DNA of 64,000 nt, from positions 1 through 64,000 of the forward strand of contig NZ_RAWE01000013.1 of assembly GCF_003611695.1 (NCBI RefSeq). The letters are read 5' to 3'. Under the pieces are notes generated by a model, which did no database searches, was not told the DNA's origin, and saw nothing but the letters and a program-made list of their open reading frames with translations. Position numbers and translations under genes: made by a program. Within the stretch, counting starts at the first letter, position 1. Each line of letters opens with the position of its first letter. This DNA comes from Corallococcus carmarthensis (GTDB lineage: Bacteria; Myxococcota; Myxococcia; Myxococcales; Myxococcaceae). Shown piece by piece: positions 25,836-35,057 of this stretch.

Positions 25836-26870
25836 TTGAAAGCACTGCACCTCTGGCTCGTGGCGTGTCTGCTCCCGAGCCTCGCTGCGGCGGAAATCGT
25901 CTGGCGGGGCGATTTCGAGACGGGAAACCGTTCTCAATTCAGCACGGAACAGATGGTGAGCTCGGACCGGCTCCAGGTGGTGTCGAGTCCGGTGGCGGAG
26001 GGCAAGTACGCGCTCAAGGCCACGGTGAAGCAGGGCGATGACCCCATCAACTCCAGCGGCAACCGCAATGAGCTGGTCTACCTGAGCAACGAGAAGGTGG
26101 GCTCGGAGTACTGGTACCGCTGGAAGGTGATGTTCGCGAACGACTTCCCCAGCGTGGACGCCTGGCAGCTCTTCACGCAGTGGCACCACGACGGGTGCTG
26201 CGGGTCGCCGCCGGTGGAGTTCTTCGTGAAGGGCGAGCTCATCCGCCTGACGCTGAACGACAACGGCACGGTGTGGAGCACGGCGCTCAAGCGCGGCGTG
26301 TGGCAGGAGTTCATCTTCCACGTGAAGTGGTCCCCGGACGCGTCCGTGGGCTACGTGGAGCTGTGGCACAACGGCGTGCAGGTGTTGAAGAAGACCAAGG
26401 CCATGACGATGTTCGCTGGCCAGAACAACTACCTGAAGCTGGGCCTGTACCGGGACGACACCATCAAGCCGGTGGGCGTCGTCTACCACGACGGGTTCAT
26501 CCAGGCGACGAGCCGCGAGGACGTGTTCCCGGTGGTGCAGCCGGATCCGGATCCCGTGGTGGACGCGGGCACTCCGGCGGACGCGGGTTCGGCGGTGGAC
26601 GCGGGCTCGCCGGTGGATCCGGTGGTGGATGCGGGCTCGCCGGTGGATCCGGTGGTGGATGCGGGCTCGCCCGTGGATCCGGACCCCGTGGCGGACGCGG
26701 GCACGTCGGTGGATGCGGGCGCGGGCACGGGCGTGAAGCCGTCTCCGCTGGATGAGGGCGAAGGCGACACGAACTTCCACGGCGGTTGCTCCGCGAGTGG
26801 TGGGTCGCTGGCCGCGTTCTCGCTGCTGGGCCTGCTGGGCCTGGTGAAGGCGCGCCGCCGCCGGAGCTGA
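25836..26870 (+). CDS. MYXO-CTERM polysaccharide lyase-like secreted protein
   Basis: 344 residues starting at TTG 25836, with AAGGA seven bases upstream. The signal ends S-L-A-A-A. The domain at about 20-235 resembles the heparin/alginate-lyase jelly-roll family (PF14099-type): W-R-G-D-F-E-T-G-N start, R-N-E-L-V-Y, E-Y-W-Y-R-W, F-T-Q-W-H, Y-L-K-L-G-L-Y-R-D. A Pro/Val/Asp/Ala/Gly repeat linker (about 235-305) leads to a C-terminal tripartite tail: G-G-C-S-A-S-G-G, hydrophobic stretch, K-A-R-R-R-R-S. That tail is the MYXO-CTERM signal, known to direct myxobacterial proteins to the surface. Substrate unproven. Confidence 0.83.
   Translation: MKALHLWLVACLLPSLAAAEIVWRGDFETGNRSQFSTEQMVSSDRLQVVSSPVAEGKYALKATVKQGDDPINSSGNRNELVYLSNEKVGSEYWYRWKVMFANDFPSVDAWQLFTQWHHDGCCGSPPVEFFVKGELIRLTLNDNGTVWSTALKRGVWQEFIFHVKWSPDASVGYVELWHNGVQVLKKTKAMTMFAGQNNYLKLGLYRDDTIKPVGVVYHDGFIQATSREDVFPVVQPDPDPVVDAGTPADAGSAVDAGSPVDPVVDAGSPVDPVVDAGSPVDPDPVADAGTSVDAGAGTGVKPSPLDEGEGDTNFHGGCSASGGSLAAFSLLGLLGLVKARRRRS
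26601..26680 (+). repeat. 30-bp tandem repeat in the lyase-like gene linker
   Basis: Two exact copies of a 30-bp unit (starting GCGGGCTCGC, at 26601-26630 and 26631-26660) and a partial third copy encode A-G-S-P-V-D-P-V-V-D repeats. They lie in frame in the low-complexity linker before the sorting tail, so copy number can vary without breaking the protein. Confidence 0.85.
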
Positions 26871-26888
26871 AGCGCGGGTGAAGGGCCT

Positions 26889-26915
26889 TCCCGCTCCGGT
26901 GCGTCCGGAGCGGGA
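26889..26915 (+). terminator. Hairpin terminator candidate after lyase-like gene
   Basis: An 11-bp perfect stem (TCCCGCTCCGG at 26889-26899 with CCGGAGCGGGA at 26905-26915, TGCGT loop) starts 18 bp after the stop codon. There is no T-tract, but it is well placed and strong, separating the lyase-like gene from the toxin-immunity pair. Confidence 0.55.
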
Positions 26916-26958
26916 GGTGGGTTGAAGGAGTCCGCGCTTCCATGCGAGGAGGCGCGGA

Positions 26959-27771
26959 ATGACTCCTCCCCGAAGGATGTGGTGGCTGTGCTGCTTCCTG
27001 CTGTGGACTGCGTGCGCGGGCCCGGAGGTTCGTGCGCCGCGAAGCTACTCCCAGGTGGCGATGGACTCCGCGACGGCGGGGTGTCTGCGAAGCCCGGCGT
27101 GCGCGTCCCAGGTGGGACAGGACGCCATCCTGCCGTGGCTGTCCCGCGCGGCGGTGCGTGCTGCGGAGGCCGCGGCGGTGATGCGCCTGTGGGAGGCGGC
27201 GGAGGTGGCCCGCGTGGAGCATGTGCTGGTGGAATGCGCGAAGCAGGCGAACCGCGAGGTAAACGATCGGATGCTGGGGCCCGGACGGCGGACCTCTCGC
27301 GAGATCTGTGAGCAGAAGGTGGTGGACGCGAACGGCCGGGAGATGACGCGGGCCGTGCAGTTGGGGAACGCGAAGCACGCGGCGGCGCTGGAGTGCGTAC
27401 AGCGGGAACTGGGCGCCACGGACGCGGGACGGTTCAGTCTGGAGCCGCGCTACCTGCGGGACGCGAAGACCGGGCGGACGCGATGGTTGGATCCAGAGGA
27501 GGTGGCCCGCTGGCTGGCTGCCGGACAGTTCTTCCTGCTGACGGGGACCATCGCGCCGGATGTGGTGCTGCACGCCTTGGGGAACCCACTGAAGGTACAG
27601 CGGATCTACGACTTCAAGTTCCCGTGCCCGGTGAGCAACTTTCCTCGATGGGATCCCTATCCTGAAGGGCACCCCTTCGCCCCAAAAGAGCAGGGTGAGA
27701 TCTACCAGCAGCTGCTTGAGAGCGAGCAGACTCCTCAGCTGATATCTCCCAATTTTGGAGTCACGCCATGA
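26959..27771 (+). CDS. SitA-like lipoprotein toxin with PD-(D/E)xK nuclease motif
   Basis: 270 residues. The short signal M-T-P-P-R-R-M-W-W-L ends in a lipobox with Cys19 (L-W-T-A-C). A helical region with spaced Cys (about 40-150) follows. The C-terminal domain carries P200-D201 in G-T-I-A-P-D-V-V-L-H and D218-x-K220 in I-Y-D-F-K-F-P-C, the restriction-endonuclease-fold pattern of polymorphic nuclease toxins (Tox-REase type). The next gene, overlapping by 4 bp, encodes a DUF3396 immunity-type protein. This layout matches the swarm-inhibition lipoprotein toxins that myxobacteria pass to siblings by outer-membrane exchange. Allocation to Sit is by pattern, not search. Confidence 0.75.
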   Translation: MTPPRRMWWLCCFLLWTACAGPEVRAPRSYSQVAMDSATAGCLRSPACASQVGQDAILPWLSRAAVRAAEAAAVMRLWEAAEVARVEHVLVECAKQANREVNDRMLGPGRRTSREICEQKVVDANGREMTRAVQLGNAKHAAALECVQRELGATDAGRFSLEPRYLRDAKTGRTRWLDPEEVARWLAAGQFFLLTGTIAPDVVLHALGNPLKVQRIYDFKFPCPVSNFPRWDPYPEGHPFAPKEQGEIYQQLLESEQTPQLISPNFGVTP

Positions 27772-28682
27772 CCGGGCCAGTCCCAAGGATTCGTGAAGGC
27801 ATGGACATCGAGGACCAGTGGGTGGTCCTCGTGCGGGAGGGGATCAGCATCGCGTTCTACATGCGGCAGCCCCACGAGTTGATGGCCTCGGCCGTGTGGC
27901 GAGCACTGGAGCGCTACCGTCAGGCCATCAGCCCGCGCCAGCCTGGCTGGTACGTAGACTACTCGGGGGACTGGCAGCCGTTGGACTCCGAGGGCGAGGC
28001 AGTCATTCGGAAGCGGCTGCTGGCAACCTCTGCATTGGTCGAGCTGATCGAGCGCCCCGACTCCGTGACGGGAATCGCATTCAAATACCAGGGGCGGAGC
28101 AAAGCGGCGGCTGGCTTCGAGAAGGAGGAACAGGAGAGTACCTGTGCCTTGGAGTTCCGGCTGCCCATCGAGTTCTTGGCCGAGCGGGGGCCGGAGTGGA
28201 TCCGCTCGCTGGCCATCGACCTGGGGCACGAACTGCCCTGGAACTCGGGGCACGCGGGGCTGTCGCTTGAGTTGGGCACCTGGCCCAAGACCCTCACGCC
28301 GCGCCTCCATGAAGTGACCCGGCGTCACCCGGGCTTCGACCTGAATCGACTGAACAAACTCGCCCTGTACCTGGGCACGAAGCTCCGTCCCCCCGCGTGG
28401 CTCACGTTCCTGGGGCCACCGGTCCTGAACGAACTGGGTGGCGTGGAAGGACTGCGCTCCCAGCTGCGCTCACCTTCAACCCAGGTCGAATCCCTGTCTC
28501 CGGACCGCGCACTCGTGTCCCTGGGCCCGGTCCCCGAAGCCGGGGACATGGATGCCGGTGACACGCTGCCCGCGTACCGCGAGCTGGCCCGCGTGCTGGA
28601 ACCCTGGCTCTATGCGCACAAAGGCGAATGGGGCTTCTTCACCGAAGCCGAGGTCCGCCAGTGGGAGCGCCGCTTCCTCTGA
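27768..28682 (+). CDS. DUF3396 (type VI immunity family) protein, partner of the lipoprotein toxin
   Basis: 304 residues, no signal peptide, so cytoplasmic where a nuclease would have to be neutralised. DUF3396 hallmarks are clear: V-R-E-G-I-S-I-A-F-Y-M-R-Q-P-H, G-W-Y-V-D-Y-S-G-D-W-Q-P-L-D, S-G-H-A-G-L-S, R-H-P-G-F-D-L, L-G-T-K-L-R-P-P-A-W-L-T-F-L-G and L-P-A-Y-R-E-L-A-R-V-L-E-P-W-L-Y. The start codon overlaps the toxin stop (ATGA), so it is made from the same message. Known family members pair with secreted toxins; binding to this toxin is inferred from the arrangement. Confidence 0.88.
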   Translation: MTGPVPRIREGMDIEDQWVVLVREGISIAFYMRQPHELMASAVWRALERYRQAISPRQPGWYVDYSGDWQPLDSEGEAVIRKRLLATSALVELIERPDSVTGIAFKYQGRSKAAAGFEKEEQESTCALEFRLPIEFLAERGPEWIRSLAIDLGHELPWNSGHAGLSLELGTWPKTLTPRLHEVTRRHPGFDLNRLNKLALYLGTKLRPPAWLTFLGPPVLNELGGVEGLRSQLRSPSTQVESLSPDRALVSLGPVPEAGDMDAGDTLPAYRELARVLEPWLYAHKGEWGFFTEAEVRQWERRFL

Positions 28683-28743
28683 CCGCGCACCCGGCAGGCG
28701 TGCCTCGCTGCGGACAGGCCCTGTGGCATCATCCCCAGCCGCC

Positions 28744-30030
28744 ATGCCGCAGACGCCTCGCAAGGTCTCGCTCGTCCTGAGCTACCAGTACCCCGGCAAG
28801 TACGCCTTCACCGTGCTCGCCGGCGCCGTGGAGGCGGACCCCGCGCTCGCGGACGTGTCGCTGCACTTTCCTCGCAACCGCGAGGACCTGCTGACCACCG
28901 TGCGCGAGCGCGTGGACGCGGGCGACACCGTCGTCGCCGCGTGGTCCTTCTACTCCGCCAGCTTCGGCCCCTCCGTGGAGGAGCTGGCCTGGGTGCGCGA
29001 ACGGCTGGAGGGCCGCGACGTCCTCTGCATCGCGGGCGGCGTGCACGCCACCGCGGAGACCCTCCAGACGCTCCAGGCCGGCTTCGACCTCGTCGCCGTG
29101 GGCGAGGGCGAACACACCCTGCGCGCCCTGCTGGTCCGTATCCTCAAGGGCGAGGACCCGCGCACCACGCACGGCACCGCGCACCTGAAGGACGGCAAGC
29201 TCGTGCAGCACGGCCACGGCGAGGGGGTGCGCCTGGACGACTTCCCCCCGTTCGCCGCGCGGCACGTGAAGTTCGGCGCCATCGAGATCACCCGGGGCTG
29301 CATCTACGCCTGCCGCTTCTGCCAGACGCCCTTCATGTCCAAGGCGCGCTTCCGGCACCGCACCGTCGCCAACATCGCCCACTGGGCCCGCGAGCTGCGC
29401 CGCGCGGGCCGGCGCGACCTGCGCTTCATCACCCCCACGTCCATGTCCTACGGCACTCCCGACGAGACCGTGAACCTGGCCGCCGTGGAGGAACTGCTCG
29501 CCGCCGTGACAGAGGCCATGGCCCCGGACGGGCGCATCTACTACGGCACCTTCCCGTCCGAGGTGCGCCCGGAGCACGTCACGCCGGAGGCCCTGGCGCT
29601 GCTCAAGCGCTACGTGGCCAATGACAACCTCATCATCGGCGGCCAGTCCGGCTCCGAGCGCATCCTCCAGGCCACCCGCCGCGGTCACGACGTGGAGACC
29701 GTGGTGCGCGCCGCGCGGCTCGCGGTGGAGGGCGGCTTCGTGCCCAACGTGGACTTCATCCTGGGCCTGCCCGGCGAGGAGCCCGCGGACGTGGAGGCCA
29801 CCCTGGACCTCATGCAGCGGCTGTCCGACCTGGGCGCCCGCGTGCACGGCCACACCTTCATGCCGCTGCCCGGCACGCCCTACCGCGACGCGGCCCCCGG
29901 CCGCCTGGACGCGCGCACCCAGCAGCGGCTGGACTTCCTCGCGTCCCAGGGGCGCCTGTATGGCCACTGGAGGGCGCAGGGCGTGCTCGCGGAGGCCATC
30001 GCCGCCCGCAGACAGCCGCGCGCCCGCTAG
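28744..30030 (+). CDS. B12-binding/radical SAM domain protein (TIGR04013-like)
   Basis: 428 residues from the ATG at 28744; earlier in-frame codons lie in the immunity gene. An N-terminal cobalamin-binding-like Rossmann domain (V-A-A-W-S-F-Y-S, C-I-A-G-G-V-H-A, V-G-E-G-E-H-T) precedes a radical SAM core with the cluster motif C-x3-C-x2-C in R-G-C-I-Y-A-C-R-F-C-Q. Later segments (G-G-Q-S-G-S-E-R-I-L, D-F-I-L-G-L-P-G-E, H-T-F-M-P-L-P-G-T-P) fit the MJ_1487-like family of unknown reaction. A small unknown gene follows 22 bp later and may be co-transcribed. Confidence 0.85.
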   Translation: MPQTPRKVSLVLSYQYPGKYAFTVLAGAVEADPALADVSLHFPRNREDLLTTVRERVDAGDTVVAAWSFYSASFGPSVEELAWVRERLEGRDVLCIAGGVHATAETLQTLQAGFDLVAVGEGEHTLRALLVRILKGEDPRTTHGTAHLKDGKLVQHGHGEGVRLDDFPPFAARHVKFGAIEITRGCIYACRFCQTPFMSKARFRHRTVANIAHWARELRRAGRRDLRFITPTSMSYGTPDETVNLAAVEELLAAVTEAMAPDGRIYYGTFPSEVRPEHVTPEALALLKRYVANDNLIIGGQSGSERILQATRRGHDVETVVRAARLAVEGGFVPNVDFILGLPGEEPADVEATLDLMQRLSDLGARVHGHTFMPLPGTPYRDAAPGRLDARTQQRLDFLASQGRLYGHWRAQGVLAEAIAARRQPRAR

Positions 30031-30052
30031 CCGCACCCGTTACACTCGCGCG

Positions 30053-30394
30053 ATGGCTGAACAGACGCCTTACTGGCTCCTCATCTCCGTGCTCTTCAGC
30101 TCCCAGCCCCTCACCCCGGCGCTGGCCATGACGCTGCACGAGGCCGCCTTCGAGCTGTACTCGCGCGGCGAGGGCTCACGCGAGGTGGCCGGCGATCTGC
30201 TCTCCGGCCGCGTGAACAACCTGCGCAAGGACGTGTCCCTGGGCGGCATCGCCGGGCCCGCCTTCGAGGCCGAAATCGAGACCGAGCGCGGCTCCGGCGT
30301 GGTCCGCTTCGTCCTCACCCGCCAGGGTCTGGAGATGATGAAGGCCCAGGCACCGGCTTCAGCGGCCCCCGCGAAGCCGAAGTACCTCAACTGA
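30053..30394 (+). CDS. Hypothetical protein
   Basis: 113 residues. The start M-A-E-Q-T-P-Y-W-L-L-I-S-V-L-F-S-S-Q-P-L gives a short hydrophobic stretch; the middle is mixed with L-Y-S-R-G-E-G-S-R-E-V-A-G-D-L-L, then V-R-F-V-L-T-R-Q-G-L-E-M-M and an Ala/Pro/Lys tail. No catalytic motif. It follows the B12/radical SAM gene by 22 bp, so they are probably an operon and may work together, but nothing in the sequence tells how. Confidence 0.65.
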   Translation: MAEQTPYWLLISVLFSSQPLTPALAMTLHEAAFELYSRGEGSREVAGDLLSGRVNNLRKDVSLGGIAGPAFEAEIETERGSGVVRFVLTRQGLEMMKAQAPASAAPAKPKYLN

Positions 30395-30475
30395 GGAAGG
30401 GGGGCCCTGGCCGCCCGGCCGCTCCCGGAACGGCACTCCGTCACCACCTTGAGGGCTCAAGGGAGGAATGACGGC

Positions 30476-30721
30476 ATGGACCCCAAGGACGAATACCTGA
30501 AGAAGAGCGCCGGCATCCCACTGGATCCGGAGAGGCAGAAGGACCCGGACGAGGACGGCGACAGGGTGCCCGCGGAAGGCCGCGCCGAGGAACTCAACGA
30601 CGTCACCGGACAGAACGGCGGTCAGCGCACCGACGTGGACAAGCCCTGGAACGACGCGCGGAGCCGACAGGACGGCATCCGCGACCAGTACAGCGACGAC
30701 AGCGACAAGAAAAAGCCCTGA
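30476..30721 (+). CDS. Small acidic hydrophilic protein
   Basis: 81 residues from the ATG at 30476 with GGGAGG about nine bases upstream; an in-frame start at 30449 lacks this. The protein is almost wholly charged (Asp, Glu, Lys, Arg, Gln, Gly), contains no Cys or membrane segment and is likely disordered. Its last codons (K-K-K-P) and stop lie inside a hairpin that serves as a terminator on the opposite strand. The family is not recognised; a stress or spore-type hydrophilic protein is a guess. Confidence 0.65.
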   Translation: MDPKDEYLKKSAGIPLDPERQKDPDEDGDRVPAEGRAEELNDVTGQNGGQRTDVDKPWNDARSRQDGIRDQYSDDSDKKKP

Positions 30722-30738
30722 GGTCTCCCCCAGGGCTT
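30713..30738 (-). terminator. Intrinsic terminator (minus strand) overlapping a stop codon
   Basis: AAGCCCTG (30713-30720) pairs with CAGGGCTT (30731-30738) around a ten-base loop. Read on the minus strand the stem is followed by a T-rich run (TTTCTT after the TT of the stem), giving a classical intrinsic terminator 41 bp after the stop of the minus-strand gene ending at 30779. On the + strand the same stem covers the stop codon (30719-30721) of the small acidic protein. Confidence 0.65.
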
Positions 30739-30778
30739 CGTGAAATCGGGTGCTGAAGAACGGCCTGGGGCGCTTTGA

Positions 30779-31192
30779 CTACTCGCGCTCCAGGTCCAGC
30801 TTCATGCCGCCCATGTGCAGGATGGACTGGGACATGGACACCGCGGACATGGTGGCCAGATCCTCGATGGCCTGCATCTCCTCGCTCTTGGGCTCCGCGC
30901 CCGTGCCCGTCTGCGAGGTCGCGGCCTGCTGCTGCGGCTGCTGGCCCGTGACGTTCACCGGCGTGGAGGTGGCGCCCGCGGTGTAGGTGCCCAGGAGCGA
31001 GCCGTGCGGCGTGGCCCCCATCTGCGCCAGCGCCGACGACACCACCGACGCGCCCGTCAGCTGCGCGCCCGCCTTGGGCTGCGCGGCCGCGCCCGACATC
31101 AGCGAGCCGAAGCGGCTGCCCGACACGGAGGAGGCGGTGTTCGTCGTGGCCGGCTGCACCCGCGGACCGGAGAGGGACGTGATGCGGTTCAT
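30779..31192 (-). CDS. Hypothetical protein, Ser/Thr/Gln/Ala-rich
   Basis: 137 residues from the ATG at 31192 with GGGAG upstream. The N-terminal two thirds is low complexity (Ser, Thr, Gly, Ala, Gln, with a Q-Q-P-Q-Q-Q tract). The C-terminus is helical and better conserved-looking: E-E-M-Q-A-I-E-D-L-A-T-M-S-A-V-S-M-S-Q-S and M-G-G-M-K-L-D-L-E. No signal peptide. Unrecognised. It has its own intrinsic terminator and is separated from aceA by 233 bp, so it appears to be monocistronic. Confidence 0.6.
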   Translation of the reverse strand: MNRITSLSGPRVQPATTNTASSVSGSRFGSLMSGAAAQPKAGAQLTGASVVSSALAQMGATPHGSLLGTYTAGATSTPVNVTGQQPQQQAATSQTGTGAEPKSEEMQAIEDLATMSAVSMSQSILHMGGMKLDLERE

Positions 31193-31345
31193 GGCGGCTC
31201 CCGTCAAAAGGCCCCGGTCAACTCGAGACGCGCCTGGGCGCGCCTCTGGGGCTTCAAGTTCGTTCTCCCCATTATCGCCCCGGGCCCCGGGAAGTTGCCT
31301 CTTCCGCTTCCAAGCCCGCTGGCCCCAGGACCCTGGGAACGGCGA

Positions 31346-31390
31346 AGGCCGCGAAATCCCGGGGGAATTTCCCCTGGGACGCCGCGGCCT
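31346..31390 (-). terminator. Large two-part hairpin downstream of aceA
   Basis: Outer arms AGGCCGCG/CGCGGCCT (8 bp, 31346-31353 and 31383-31390) flank a 3-nt by 3-nt internal loop and an inner 9-bp stem (31357-31365 with 31371-31379, one G-U pair) with an AATTT loop. It starts 36 bp beyond the aceA stop on the minus strand. There is no T-tract, but a 17-bp total stem is a strong structure; it probably ends the aceB-aceA message or protects its 3' end. Confidence 0.55.
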
Positions 31391-31425
31391 CCATGCCTTT
31401 CAGCCTTGGGGCTGATCCGCCCGGC

Positions 31426-32712
<1,287 letters not shown>

Positions 32713-32776
32713 GCCAGGACTCCTCGGGCTGCGGTGAAGGGTTGAAGAAGACGTCGGTGCTGCGTTGGAAAAGGCG

Positions 32777-34399
<1,623 letters not shown>

Positions 34400-34426
34400 G
34401 TCGGCTCCTGACGAGATGCGTTGTAA

Positions 34427-34434
34427 AAGCGCTT
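34427..34434. promoter_or_regulatory. AAGCGCTT palindrome in aceB leader
   Basis: On the minus strand this reads TTGAAGCGCTTTTAC, resembling LacI/GalR-family operators such as Cra sites (TGAANCGNTTCA-like). It lies 28-35 bp upstream of the aceB start and downstream of the proposed promoter, a position suited to repression. Weak evidence on its own, because short palindromes occur by chance. Confidence 0.35.
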
Positions 34435-34484
34435 CAACGGGCTGAAAGATGTCCCTGCCGTCTGTGGAAGGGAAGCCTTGGTGA

Positions 34485-34515
34485 ATTAGAAGCTGCTTGC
34501 CTGTAAGGCTGTCAA
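34485..34515 (-). promoter_or_regulatory. Sigma-70-like promoter of aceB-aceA
   Basis: On the minus strand a perfect TTGACA (34510-34515) and TCTAAT (34485-34490, 5 of 6 to TATAAT) are separated by 19 bp, slightly longer than the optimal 17. This would start transcription near 34478, leaving a leader of about 80 nt. The stretch is AT-rich compared with its surroundings. An imperfect inverted repeat GGATT...AATCC (34524-34542) sits just upstream of the -35 box. Confidence 0.5.
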
Positions 34516-34675
34516 CATCATCGGGATTAAATTTGTAAATCCACTGACGCGGCCGGACATAAACCCCCGGAATCAGGGCGCCGGAGGTGACACGGCAATC
34601 AACCGCGGCGGATTTCCGTAGGTAGGAATGGGACCCCCATCGTGCCAAGCGGGGGACCGACCGGGAGGTCACCTC

Positions 34676-35035
34676 ATGGACGTCACGACACGTTGCAGGG
34701 CCTGTTCGAGGGAGCTGTCCGGGGAGGCGGCGCGCTGCCCGCACTGCCGGACGCGGACACTGCCGATGCACCGGGGCGAGGGGCGGGCGCTCCTGGGCGT
34801 CTGCGCGGCGCTGGCCCGTGAGCTGGGCGTGGATCCCGCGCTGGTGCGGGTGGCGTTCGTGCTGATGTTCTTCGCGTCCGGGGGGATGAGCGCGGCGCTC
34901 TACCTGCTGCTCTGGGCGTTCATCCCGGCCAGGGCCTGGGGCCAGGCTCCGCTGCAGGGGACGCTGGACTGGGTGTCCAAGGTGGCGAACGCGCCGGTGG
35001 ATGACGACACGCCCCGCTGGGAGAAGCGCGTCTGA
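34676..35035 (+). CDS. PspC-domain protein with N-terminal zinc ribbon
   Basis: 119 residues from the ATG at 34676 with GGGAGG upstream. Residues 1-25 hold C-R-A-C and C-P-H-C pairs forming a rubredoxin-like zinc ribbon. The PspC domain follows: G-V-C-A-A-L-A-R-E-L-G-V-D-P-A-L-V-R-V-A-F-V-L-M-F-F with its membrane span and L-Y-L-L-L-W-A-F-I-P. PspC-type proteins act in envelope-stress sensing; here neither pspA nor pspB is adjacent. Divergent from aceB and convergent with the chemoreceptor gene. Confidence 0.88.
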   Translation: MDVTTRCRACSRELSGEAARCPHCRTRTLPMHRGEGRALLGVCAALARELGVDPALVRVAFVLMFFASGGMSAALYLLLWAFIPARAWGQAPLQGTLDWVSKVANAPVDDDTPRWEKRV

Positions 35036-35057
35036 CGGCGGCTTGGGGGGCGCTCCG

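Noticed and set aside
26601-26680. Tandem repeats considered as a CRISPR array
   Set aside because: Units abut directly with no spacers and are in frame within a coding linker.
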